Origin: Glebionis coronaria
Lineage: Eukaryota > Streptophyta > Magnoliopsida > Asterales > Asteraceae
Direction: 5' to 3'
DNA length: 64,000 nucleotides
Assembly (NCBI GenBank): GCA_025667525.1
Contig: CM046877.1
Span: forward strand, 295,054,364-295,118,363
Shown here: one piece after another, positions 49,205 through 59,195 of the stretch
How the letters are laid out: the number at the start of each line of letters is the position of its first letter
Numbering within the stretch: position 1 is the stretch's first letter
Translations under genes and position numbers: made by a program
Notes under the pieces: generated by a model
What the model was told of the DNA's origin: nothing
Databases searched by the model: none
What the model saw: the letters and a program-made list of their open reading frames with translations, nothing else

Positions 49205-51830
49205 GCAAATGAAGCTGCTTGATTTTTCTCTAACAATGACTTCTAAGCACATCATATCTTAGGACTCGGACCTCAAATAAGGAAAGTTTATCACGGACGA
49301 TAACTTATCCTTCTCAACGAGAATTTAATATTTCTCGGTCATGAGCTTCCTATAAAAACATTCAAAGTTTTTAAGTTCATGAAAAACGATTTCTAAGTAA
49401 ATGTCAGCTTAGACCTCGAACTTCAACTTAAGGAAAGTTTATCACGGATGATAACTTATCCTTCACAACGGGAAATTTGTTTTTCTCGGTCATGAGCTAG
49501 TCACAAAACAATCAAAGTTTTGAGCTCATGAAAAACGGACCCGAAAGGGAAGTGTACGTTTCAGTGCGCTTTCCCTAAGCAATAGAAGAAAAGTCTTCTA
49601 TCCTGATTATTTTAAAACCGTTGAACACAATTTTTCAAGAATTTCTCAAAAAGGTTTTTCTAAATCTTTTAAAATTGTGTGTTCAACACTCCCTTCCTTA
49701 TATGTGGTTTTTATATCTCTAAAATGTCATATGTTATTTTGATCAATTTTTGAGGGGGAGCGTTTTGAAATCAAGCCTTTAATGTTGTTGGGTACATCTT
49801 AAATTTGTCATATTTTATGTATCCAACACATTCCGAAAATGATATTAGATCTGTCATATATTATCGGTAAAGGCATCTCAACTCCGTACCTCAACATATT
49901 TTGTGGTGTCGTTTTTCTAAAATTTTGTCAAATTTTGTCTCAAGACACACATATATTGTTGAGGGGGAGCGACCCGACTGAAAATGTTCCATGATTCATG
50001 CGTGCACACATGTTTCTCTCCCGTCGATTTTTCAGAAAATGTCATATTTTAATCAATTGGTATCTCTAATATTATATTTTTATATTAGAGATAGGGGAGA
50101 AAATGTGATTAAAATGTAATATATCGCAACATGTGATCTTAAAGACTCAAGTGCAACTCTTTCCTTCACATGCCAAACTATTTCGTTTATCGATGCATAT
50201 GTGTAGGGGGAGCTTTTTGAAAATATAAAACTTTCAAAGTGTTAAAAGTTTTGATTTTTATCAAGCACTTTGAATTGTTTTCAATGGTTTTATGGTTACG
50301 ATCCTTACCCAAAAAAACCTACTATCCACGACGGAACGATTGAGTCAAAAGGTAGTTTAGGATAGGAAACTAAGTCCTATGATCCAACCAGAACCGGAGG
50401 GATCTACCCAAGGACATTCCATAGCTAGAAATAGTTGTCCCTAGGAAAGATGGAGTGGAATGAAGCTGAATGCGGACCAATTACTTAAGTTAGCACTAGA
50501 ACAATCACAACAAGGTGCTAATGATGACGTATTGGTAAGCATTGAAGGAGTTGAATATTCTATGCAACTTAGGTAGAAACCGGGTTAACACATCTTTTGA
50601 AGACAAGTGTCATGGACCCAGTAATGCGATGCACAACCCTTCCCCAGCCATTCGAGTTTCTTTTAAAAGAAACTTGTCTCATTGTCACGGAGATCAACAC
50701 GTATCTATTGACTTTCTCACTCCGAGTCAGTTAATATTGAAAAGGTGGCAGTCTGCTCCAGCCTCCGAATACCAAAATGCACTTATTGAGTCTAGAGCCA
50801 AACAAGATCTATCTATCATCTCATTAGGACACAATCGAGTCCTACGCATTATCCTTGTGATATTGCCAGAACATCTGAGTGATACGATTCACAATGAAGA
50901 TGGAAATCCTGCTTGAGCCAGCATCAAACAAGCTCATGGTAGGTAACTTGTGCGATTCTACACGAATCAAACTTGTGAGAACTGGAAAGCAACTAAGTTT
51001 GGATTCTTAATTGATTCAAACTTGATTCCAGGTTTCTTCACAAAATCCATGTGATCTTGCCAGAACATTCAGAGTGACACTTATTAGTGTTCACAGTGAT
51101 GAATGGAATTCCTTCCAGTGTCAACATCAAACAGCACTGCGGTAGGTAACTCGCAAGATTCTCTATGAATCAAGCTTGTGACAAACTGGAAAGCAACAAT
51201 GGTGCGATTCTTTTAGAATCAAACTTGTTCCAGGAAATCTGAATTGACGACTCTAATCAGACGGATAATTTATCCTTATGATTCACTCTTTACGTTCGCA
51301 ATCTACTTTGAGACGGTCGAGTAAAGAGAACTGGCTACTACCGCCGAGAAACCCTGTCAAGGAGGTTCTTAATCGAATCTACCTGATCACAGGTACGGTA
51401 TTTAATACCGTTTAACGGTCTTCACCGACCGGAGGTAAAACGCTACCGAGTTAGGGTGAAATGTTCAAAGCCATTTCATCCGTGTCTGTATATGTTACTG
51501 TATATCAAGAAGGTGGCGTAGCTGTGTAACCAATGTCGATTCAGAAGTCACAAGAGCACAAGATGGCGATAATCAAGATACCTAAGAATGTAAGAATGTA
51601 ATAGGTCATCTTAGTCACAAGGAGTACAGATGAAGATCTCAAGCACTCAAAGTCAAATAACAAAGGCTCAAGATAAAGATCACGAAAGCATGAAGGAACA
51701 AAGCTGTTACAAACACGATCAAGACCAAGATACAAGACCAAAGCATGAAGATCTCCTCTACAAGAATGTATTCACTCAACCATCTTATGCTTTTTAAGCA
51801 TTTTAAGATGACCGATACATTGGGGGAGAT
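49205..51830 (+). other. Long 3' non-coding region of copia 1 with internal duplications
   Basis: 2.6 kb without a supported gene. A ~151-bp direct repeat occurs at ~49238-49388 and ~49389-49535 ('AAGGAAAGTTTATCACGGA'). A second, ~190-bp repeat lies at ~50860-51005 and ~51050-51215 ('ATTGCCAGAACAT', 'CAAACTTGTGA.AACTGGAAAGCAA'). Purine tracts GAGGGGGAGCG occur at 49750 and 49962 and TAGGGGGAGCT at 50210, before the final tract at 51819. An ORF at 50542-50916 shows no recognisable domain. Confidence 0.65.
51819..51830 (+). promoter_or_regulatory. Polypurine tract of copia 1
   Basis: ATTGGGGGAGAT ends directly at the 3' LTR start TGTTAGCCC. Confidence 0.8.
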
Positions 51831-52188
51831 TGTTAGCCCTATATTTTATATAGTCGAACAAGAATGTAATAGGTCATCTTAGTCGTTATTGGTCTTGTAT
51901 AGTAATAGGTTAGTCGGAAAAAGCGGGCTTGGACTTTAAGCTAATATTGTCTTTGTTAGGGGCTATATGCCCAAGTGAATGCCAAGCCTGACCCAAGATG
52001 AAGCCCACAAAGGCCTTAGAGCCGTGGCATATATAACCCTCTTCCACATGTGGAAGAGGGTGTTGGTTCATTTCATAAAACACCTAGTTTTAGTGTAAAC
52101 CTTCCACTTCTCTCTCTACTCTCTCTCTCTCTACTTTTCTACTATTTCTCTCTCTAAATCTTGTGTTATGGATTGAATGGCAACAACA
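51831..52188 (+). repeat. 3' LTR of copia 1 (358 bp)
   Basis: Matches 13828-14183 with a handful of changes and a longer (CT)n run. It is followed by the second copy of the target site and the palindromic array. Confidence 0.93.
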
Positions 52189-53297
52189 TTAACTCTTCAT
52201 GGTGAAGAAAAAATATCACACGCGTGAAGATGTTTTTACTAAACTCTTCACCGATGAAGAGAAAATACCTCAAATATTTTCATGCTTGAAGACGTTTTTA
52301 CTAAACTTTTCATGGGTGAAGAGAAAATATCTCAAATATTTTCACGCGTGAAGATTTTACTAACCTCTTCATGGGTAAAGAGAAAATATCTCAAACATTT
52401 CACGCAATGAATATGCTTTTACTAAACTCTTCACGGGTGAAAAGAAAAAATCTCAAATAGTTTTACTAAACTTTTCACGCGTGAAGATGTTTTTACTAAA
52501 CTCTTCACGGGTTAAGAGAAAATTCTCATATATTTTCACGTGTGAAGATGCTTTTACTAAACTCTTCACGCGCGAAGAAAATATATCTCAAATATTTTCA
52601 CGCTTGATGACGGTTTTACTAAACTCTCCACGGTGAAGAAAAAATATTACGCGAGTGAAGATGCTTTTACTAAACTCTTCATTGGTGAAGAGAAAATACC
52701 TCAAATATTTTCATGCTTGAAGACCTTTTTTCTAAACTTTCCATGGGTGAAGAGAAAATATCTCAAATATTTCACGTGCGAAGATGCTTTTACTAACCTC
52801 TTTATGGGTAAAGAGAAAATATCTCAAACATTTCACACGTGAAGATGCTTATACTAAACTCTTCACGGGTGAAGAGAATATATCTCAAATGTTTTTACTA
52901 AACTCTTCACGCGTGAAGATGTTTTTACTAAACTCTTCACGGGATAAGAGAAAATTCTCAAATTATTTTACGCGTGAAGATGCTTTTACTAAACTCTTCA
53001 TGCGCGAAGAAATTTACGTTGAAGAAAAAAATATCACACGCGTGAAGATGCTTTTACTAAACTTTTCATTGGTGAAGAGAAAATACCTCAAATATTTTCA
53101 TGCTTGAAGACCTTTTTACTAAATTTTCCATGGGTGAAGAGAAAATATCTCAAATATTTTCACGTGCGTAAATGCTTTAACTAACCTCTTTATGGGTAAA
53201 GAGAAAATATCTTCACACGTGAAGATGCTTTTACTAAACTCTTCATAGGTGAAGAGAATATATCTCAAATATTTACTAAACGTTTCACGCGTGAAGA
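52189..53297. repeat. Right arm of ~62-bp palindromic tandem array
   Basis: About 17 degenerate units: CTTCACGGGTGAAGAGAAAATATCTCAAATATTTTCACGCGTGAAGATGCTTTTACTAAA in consensus form (given here in pieces: CTTCACGGGTGAAGAG, AAAATATCTCAAATATTTT, CACGCGTGAAGATG, CTTTTACTAAA). Each unit carries two palindromic CTTCACNNGTGAAG cores. Short ORFs across it are by-products. It is not a CRISPR array: the unit is fully repetitive with no unique spacers. Confidence 0.85.
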
Positions 53298-53353
53298 TGG
53301 CACACCAGTGCTGGCACACCAGTGTTGGCACACTAGTGCTGGCACACCAGTGT
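53298..53353 (+). repeat. 14-bp minisatellite, four copies
   Basis: TGGCACACCAGTGC repeated four times with one or two changes. It starts inside the last GTGAAGATGG of the palindromic array. Confidence 0.8.
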
Positions 53354-53381
53354 TGCCGCTACGCTAGCACGCTGGCCACCA

Positions 53382-53522
53382 ATGTTTGTTTCTAATTTAG
53401 TCACCCCAACACCGATACCATCACCATCGACCTATCCATTTCAATTTGGTGTGCAAAACAACCAAGAACGATCTCAAAATCCTTTTCAAGTGCAGACCAA
53501 CCAACCGCCGTTTGTTTTTTAG
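53382..53522 (+). other. Short Pro/Gln-rich open frame, unidentified
   Basis: 46 codons from ATG (MFVSNLVTPTPIPSPST...) to TAG, rich in Pro, Gln, Asn and Ser. Codon-like composition differs from the AT-rich flanks, so it may be an exon remnant. I recognise no family. Confidence 0.25.
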
Positions 53523-54440
53523 AGCTTTTTCTTTTTCATTTGCAAACCATGTTTGCAGAAAAAAGGTACATCTAAAGTCTTGATCTACAAGAAGAAGACC
53601 GTTTGTTTTTTCCTTTTGAACTAATTTTGTCTTTTTCCTTTATTCTGTGGGCGCACCTATGACCCGGGACGGGAAGAGAAAGACTTTATCTTTTTCCCTT
53701 AAAAATTTTCGTTATTTGACCATATAAATTTTTTTGTCATATGATAATAAAATATTTTGGAATGTGAAATATATAGTTGCTTCAAAAACGAAGTATCAAC
53801 AACAATATATAATGATTCAAACTATAAAAACATACAAAAAAACATACAAAAAAACATACAAAAAAACATAAAAATTCCAAATAACATAATAAACTATAAA
53901 AACATACTAAAACATACTCCCTAACCGTTCAACCACTTTGCATCAATTGTGTCGCGATTTAATCTCTTAAACTACTCATATATTGTTGATATGTTACACC
54001 CCTTTAGTGGTCGAACAACTTGATATTCTTCCATGCTTTCACCGTCTTCAACTAATACAATTTCATCCAACGTTTCACCTAAACGTTAATGTCTGAAGTA
54101 ACAACATAAACATAATTTTTTTAAATCAAATAGCGATATCTAATAACTAAATAAACCAATGCATAGCTTAAATCATTTAAATCGTCAATCACTAGCCAAT
54201 CTACATCACTTAAAACACAATATGAGTTCATCAAATGAATATAAATAAACCAAATTAGGCTATTAGCTAAACAATTTACATAAATATAAACAATCATATT
54301 AATTTAATATTATTGTTTTGGTGAACATATAGTATTAACGATGAGGTGCATAACTTATAAATACAATTTACATCACTATAAACAATCGTATTGGTTTATA
54401 TATTACCGTTTAATTTGTGAGTTTAAATTGACATCGTTTC
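53523..54440. other. AT-rich intergenic stretch
   Basis: No gene seen. It has a simple repeat of ACATACAAAAAA units at ~53829-53880. Confidence 0.6.
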
Positions 54441-54454
54441 TGTTTGCACTTGTT

Positions 54455-54815
54455 TTTATGATAAGCAAGAAGAAACTGTAGCAGTATACAAGAGGCTACA
54501 AGTTTCTGTCTGTAGCAGAGAACCTTGTAGCAAAGAAGCAATGCGGTTAACTGATGCTGTTACTAAAACACTAAGGACGACTGTGACCAAGATCTGGACA
54601 GGACACGATGATATGCAGGTAGTCGATAAACGGTCTACAAGTATCTTACCTTTGTAGCAGAGAAGCAATAAGGACTATCAAGAAGATTTGTAGCAGAGAG
54701 ACCCATGTCTCTAAAACACTACGAACCAATGACCAAGATTTGCAGTTCAAGGGGTTGTTCAAAGTAGATGTTAAAACCACAAGACACGACGATATCCTGA
54801 TAGTCACTAAAACAT
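54455..54815. repeat. Degenerate ~190-bp direct duplication
   Basis: The blocks 54500-54620 and 54655-54810 share the order 'GTAGCAGAG...AAGCAAT', 'CTAAAACACTA.G', 'TGACCAAGAT', 'ACACGA.GATAT.C.G.TAGTC'. Open frames here are short and I identify none. Stretch 54816-55192 shows nothing further. Confidence 0.5.
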
Positions 54816-55192
54816 AGAAAAAATGTTTAGAAACAAACAAACACCATAAAAGTAGCATTTCCATAACTACAGTTTAAAAATGAGCAAAAATGAGCCCAAA
54901 TAAGTTGTAATTTTACATGTGGTTCAAAAATGAGCCCAAATAAGTGAGGACCATGACTGCGTTCTAACCTGGTTTTAAAACATGTCCTGGCCTGAAAGTC
55001 CTAGTAGGTCTAATAGGTTGGGGTAAGGTTTTGGTCCAGACATTATTTCAAGTCATACGGGTTGTGCTCAAATAAAGACGACACAAAGGATCAATAAAGA
55101 GCAACACCTGCAATTCAATTCTACAATTCTAACTGAAACTCTAAATAAGATATATCCAAGCATAGGATATGCTTCAAGCATAACAAAAGAAT

Positions 55193-55498
55193 ATGATCAA
55201 ATTTAAGCAATTTGACCCTTTACATCAAGTTCTCGAATCACAGCTTGAAGAACGTATTCGAGAGCTAGAAGCACAAATCCAAATGAAACAAACACAAAAT
55301 CATAAATCTTTCCACTCATGGAAACATTATGAGAATCCTATAGATGAACCAATGGTTTTGAATCTCTCAGGCGAAGCTCTAGATGGTTACAATGAGAAAG
55401 GAGTTGAATTGCAGAGAAAGGAGTTGAAAAGGCTTGGTATGCATCTGGCAACGATAGTACAAAGACACTATCCAGGCTCGCAAGAAATTATAAAATAA
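55193..55498 (+). pseudogene. POLAR-like coiled-coil gene fragment (tentative)
   Basis: 101 codons. 'LESQLEERIRELEAQIQMK' is a coiled coil and 'PMVLNLSGEALDGYNE' is a motif I associate with the C-terminal part of POLAR-like plant proteins, which act in asymmetric stomatal division. The recall is not certain. The N-terminal exons of such a gene are absent. It is followed 28 bp later by a fragment of an unrelated gene in the same direction, so this is a fragment and not a gene in place. Confidence 0.4.
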
Positions 55499-55526
55499 AG
55501 CATGGTTTGCCTGCGAAGTACGTCCT

Positions 55527-55652
55527 ATGAACAATCTTACAAATAAAGGAGGCGGTGAAATAAATAGGAGCTGGAAGAACTCAGAGGAAGAGGACTACAT
55601 GTGGGAGGATGTGACTTCAGTTTCGGTGAATCATTGCTGCAAAAGGATTTAA
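55527..55652 (+). pseudogene. PCFS4/PCF11-like polyadenylation factor fragment
   Basis: An open stretch from ATG 55527 reads 'GGEINRSWKNSEEEDYMWED' and stops at 'NHCCKRI'. The string SWKNSEEE-YMW-D is, in my knowledge, characteristic of plant PCF11-like cleavage and polyadenylation factors. Only about 40 codons are present, with no CID domain nearby. It lies between the POLAR-like and PPR fragments, all on the + strand. Confidence 0.5.
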
Positions 55653-56312
55653 CTTTGGTAAATAAAGAAGCCTTAGTCATGCTTAAGAAATCATAGGAGT
55701 TGCTCGAACTTGTACATCAGAATACAAATGGGGGTGCTTATGAGATTTTATTTCCATGTACACGAGTATTTAAAAAAAGGATGATGTTATAGCATATGGG
55801 ATTTGTATAAGAAAACATGATGGAGAATAAATAATAAAGAGAACCATCACATGATAAACTCATTAGTGAAATTGGATGACATTAATGGGGCAGAAAAGAT
55901 TATGGTCGAATGGGAATCTAAAACGTCGTCATTTGACTTTTGGGTAGTGAACGTTTTGGTCAATGGGTATAGAAAGAAGGGTGATTGGAAGAAAGCCGAA
56001 GATTATGTAGAGAGATTGGCGCGTATGGGGAAGCAACCTCCTAAAAGTACATGGGATTGTTTGGCAACTACGTTTTGCAAGTATAAAGAGATGGAGAAAG
56101 TTGTTGATGCAACGAGGAAGGCCATTTTGAGTTATGATAATAGTTTGTATTTGAATCAAATAACTTTCAAAGCATGTGCTAAGTATCGGGAGGAAAAGGG
56201 TGATACGGAGTTAGTAGAGTTTTCAAATTTTACCAAAAGGTGTCCTGCTTATTCAGAATCTGTATGCAATGAGGATTCAAAATTTGAGGTGTTGCATAAT
56301 CCTAGTGTCTAG
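55650..56312 (+). pseudogene. P-type pentatricopeptide repeat (PPR) gene fragment
   Basis: The best open part is 55851-56312: 'MINSLVKLDDINGAEKI', 'VNVLVNGYRKKGDWKKAEDY', 'STWDCLATTFCKYKEMEKV', three to four PPR helical pairs. Upstream, broken frames back to ~55650 still read as PPR ('NKEALVMLKKS', 'YEILF', 'WDLYKKT'), with a TAG, a TGA and shifts. The family binds organellar RNA; this type resembles short mitochondrial PPRs such as At2g20710. The N-terminal targeting region is missing. It ends at the TAG 56310-56312, where a kinase fragment begins at once. Confidence 0.75.
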
Positions 56313-56610
56313 CAGTGGGGGTAGCTGTCCCTGTTGGTATTTTAATTCTAGCAGCTATAGCAACATATATATATTTTGATCTAGAACGAAGGGCGGGCCC
56401 GAAAAGATTTTCTTATGACGATCTGGTTTTAGCAACCAACAACTTTTAGTGACCGAAAATTGGGTGAGGGTGGATTCGGGTGTGTTTACAAGGGCTATTT
56501 ATCACGTGAAGGTATCACATTTGCTGTTAAGAAAATTTCACAAGGGTCTAAACAAAGAAAAAAAGTACACAACAGAAGTAAAGATTGCACAAGGTTTAGT
56601 TTATGACAAT
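56313..56610 (+). pseudogene. L-type lectin receptor kinase fragment
   Basis: Reads a membrane span (AVGVAVPVGILILAAIATYI), the juxtamembrane 'GPKRFSYDDLVLATNNF', then after a stop and shift the kinase Gly loop 'LGEGGFGCVYKGYLSREG' and the Lys segment 'FAVKKISQGSKQRKK', another shift, and 'TEVKIAQGLV'. The lectin domain and most of the kinase are absent. These kinases sit in the plasma membrane. The fragment starts within a few bases of the PPR stop, a join between unrelated genes. The open frame at 56449-56637 is partly a wrong-frame reading of it. Confidence 0.8.
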
Positions 56611-56639
56611 AACTTATCAAATTTCATACTAAAATAGTA

Positions 56640-57350
56640 TGCCTCTCTCGATATCAGAAGTATGATATTTGTACATTTTCTAAAAATATGTTGTGATTAT
56701 ATCGATCCCTTATCATAAATGATCAAATGAACAACCTTTAAATCGTTAGAAGCACCTACTAATATGACTTGAAATAAACAAGGGTTCATCAAAACTCTGG
56801 AATATAGTTCGTAAAGCTCAGATTGGACTATTTTTTTAAACCACAGAACTTGTATAGCTTCATTAGACATGTAGCAGGTAGCTAATCATAATAAATAAAT
56901 TGCACAAGAACTGCATGTAATATAACATAAAAATATATCTTCAATATTTCATAATGCTTGGCCTATACTTCTAATGTTCGTGTATGACTATTGTCCATTA
57001 TTCTTAGTATCTTAAAAGAATTTATCATAAGCTTGAAAGCTTCAAAATGGGTGTTAGAGCGTACAGCCTTTGTCATGTCATCCTACGTGGTTCAGGGTGG
57101 GGTCTAGTGTGGCAAAGCTTTCGAAAAGGAAAACCTTATCGCAAAGTGGAGCATATGCTGCAAGGGTGAGGTCTAGGTCAGGCTGCTACATCGCTTTGAA
57201 TATCAAGTCAAACCATACAAGAGAGCATGTGTTTGTTGTTGCTTGTTAGGGCATACCAAGTTTATGGTCACATGAAAGTGAAAATTGACCCTTTGGATGA
57301 AAGAACTAAAAAGGCGCTAAAACACCACCACCCATTTCCCTAACATCTTA
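56640..57350. other. Intergenic stretch without recognisable feature
   Basis: I see no gene, repeat array or element ends here. Confidence 0.5.
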
Positions 57351-57735
57351 GGGGGTGTTTGGTTTGGCTTATATAATGTAAGCTCATTTCGGCTTATATA
57401 ACATAAGCCCCAATTTTGTGGCTTATTTGAAGGTTTATGGGCTTAAATAGGTTTATTATATCATGATAAACTTATGTAAGCCGCTGGCAAGCTTCAAACT
57501 AAGCCACAAAATTTGAGCTTACGTTATATAAGCCGAAAATAAGCCATATTTCGGCTTATATTTCATAAATCCTAATTTTTAAAGCTTATTGGTGACTTAT
57601 GGGCTTATATAAGTTTATTATGTCTTAACAAACTTAGATAAGCCCATAAGTCTCCAAGTAAGCCACAAAATTGAGGCTTATGTTATATAAGCGGAAATAA
57701 GCTTAAGTTATATAAGCATAAGTCTCCAAAGGTGT
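57351..57735. mobile_element. Fold-back, MITE-like element
   Basis: Starts GGGGGTGTTTGGTTTGGCTTATATAA and ends TTATATAAGC...AAGGTGTTTC, an imperfect terminal inversion. Inside, GGCTTATATAA, TTATATAAGCC, GTGGCTTA and TAAGCCACAAAATT occur in both directions, forming two inverted units (~57360-57535 and ~57545-57715). No transposase. The target duplication is not clear. Confidence 0.5.
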
Positions 57736-57812
57736 TTCAATTTCGACAATCACGTGTCTCATATTATATATATTGCACTTCAAAATGATTTTGATGAATT
57801 GATAAGACATAC

Positions 57813-58080
57813 CCGGTTTGATGGCATTAATGGAGAGAGGCGACTTGAGACTGCCCCCAACAGGTTCTGATGGAATTTCAATCACCTCTAGCAACTTCTC
57901 TAGAATGGTATGGACCTTAGGATCATCATTCCATAACAAAAGGTCATAATGCGAAAGATATATATATATTATAACATGACTTTTTACTTATTTATGATAA
58001 AAAACTAAAATAGATCAAACCTGGGACAAATGGTTTGCTAATGCTCCAATAAAAGATGACCACACCCTCACGCACCAAAA
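57813..58080 (-). pseudogene. Unidentified exon-like remnants
   Basis: On the - strand a stretch ending at ~57813 reads 'LLWNDDPKVHTILEKLLEV' and continues to 'SINAIKPG', followed by GTATGT, a possible donor. Upstream, near 58020-58075, 'SFIGALANHLSQ' precedes another GT. I do not recognise the protein. It may belong with the - strand gene fragments further right. Confidence 0.25.
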
Positions 58081-58588
58081 CGTATTTGCCTTAAATAGTT
58101 AGATCACAGCAATTGTTAGAAAAAAATGTAATAGATAGTACAAATACTGTGTTTAATTAGGTGCTTAAATCTGGTTAAAGAATTTCAATTTAGACATACA
58201 CTAGCCTTCTTGTTTTAGTAGTTTTAAAATATAGAAACTAGCAGCTAGACATTAGTAGCGAAACAAATAATGCTTGGTGCAATTCTCAGTCCGTTCTATA
58301 CCTGACGTCTATTACGTCCCCTGAATGATTCAGAGGTGGTAATCCAAGGTCTCCTTAATCTTTGAAACTAATTTGTCCATTTTGACTAGCAAGACTCACA
58401 TAATAAGGAAGAAAAATACTTCACTAACACTAAATACTTTCCGGCCTTAGCATCCCATAGTAAAACATAGAAGTTGGCCATTAGGTAAAGAGCGATGAGA
58501 GAAATATGGAAAATGGGGAGGTTGACTAGACAAAAAAATGTTTTGGTTTCGCTAGTACTAGCTTGACAAAACAAAATTTAAAATTTAC
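58081..58588. other. Intergenic or intronic stretch
   Basis: No supported gene. On the - strand 58310-58370 holds a short exon-like piece ('GDLGLPPLNHSGDVIDV') before a GTATAG; too short to call. Confidence 0.35.
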
Positions 58589-59086
58589 CTGTCGTTATCA
58601 TAGCGACTGTGGCTTCCATACTTAACATCTCTATTGTCATAGCGGTCTCTCTCACCAAAACGCCCAACATCATATCTATCATCAAAATTAACGCTCACAC
58701 TCCGCATAGTGATCTCCACAGCCAACACCACTAGCAAACGTTGGACGGGAGGAGAACTGCCAGCCGACACCACCATCACCACCACTTGAGGGGAAATCGC
58801 GAGCCTAATGATCAGACCGACCACACTTAAAGCACCCCTCCTGGCCCTGAGATCTTTCACCTCCACCATAAACTACTTCTACCACTGTATATAGGTAGCT
58901 TCTACCATAACCACGATCATGATCATCACCGCCACCTGATCTAGGCTGGGCTTTGTTATCTGAGATCACTCGTCCCCAAAATCAGCACCGTTCATTTCTA
59001 TGATTGCATCTCCCATACCTCGACGGTCTGCAAATGCCAAAAAAGCCAAATCCATGTAGCCAGCGAGTGTCTCTTTCAAACATTGT
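58589..59086 (-). pseudogene. RZ-1-like glycine-rich RNA-binding protein fragment
   Basis: Starts after an AG acceptor at 59087-59088. It reads the second half of an RRM ('FERDTRWLHGFGFLAFADRR', with the RNP1 block GFGFLAF), then in broken frames a Gly-rich stretch, a CCHC knuckle ('GCFKCGRSDH' with a stop at the next codon) and an Arg/Asp/Tyr-rich tail ('RDRYDNRDVKYG'). The order RRM, knuckle, RYD-rich tail is that of the plant RZ-1 family, nuclear proteins that bind RNA and act in splicing and cold response. The RRM start is missing. It ends at an AG|GTAAAT donor at 58588, so introns were kept and it is not a processed copy. Confidence 0.7.
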
Positions 59087-59195
59087 CTACATCAAGATCA
59101 CACTTAATAACATAGTAGGCAACACATAATCCTTTTTAATTACTCACACAGAACCAGCTTAAGCAGGAATTGTATACACAAGGATTTAAACTTAC

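Larger units (their letters stand above)
13828..52188 (+). mobile_element. Ty1/copia retrotransposon 1, split by three later insertions
   Basis: Two LTRs (356 and 358 bp, TGTTAGCCC...CAACAACA) enclose an initiator-Met primer site, a long leader, gag, protease, integrase, RT and RNase H in copia order, a long 3' non-coding region and a GGGGGAGAT purine tract. The flanks TAAAC (13823-13827) and TTAAC (52189-52193) are a target duplication with one mismatch. A Tekay-like element (18832-43322), which holds copia 2, and a solo LTR (45061-47091) were inserted later. Coding sequence has several stops and frameshifts. I cannot fix the lineage without an RT tree. Confidence 0.9.

Noticed and set aside
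50542..50916. 124-codon ORF in the copia 1 3' region
   Set aside because: No domain; it spans one half of a non-coding duplication whose other half is not open.
52189..53297. Possible CRISPR-like array
   Set aside because: The DNA is from a plant, the unit is repetitive throughout with no unique spacers, and no cas genes exist.
54456..54864. Minus-strand Leu/Ser-rich ORFs
   Set aside because: Short, overlapping a degenerate duplication, and no recognisable family.
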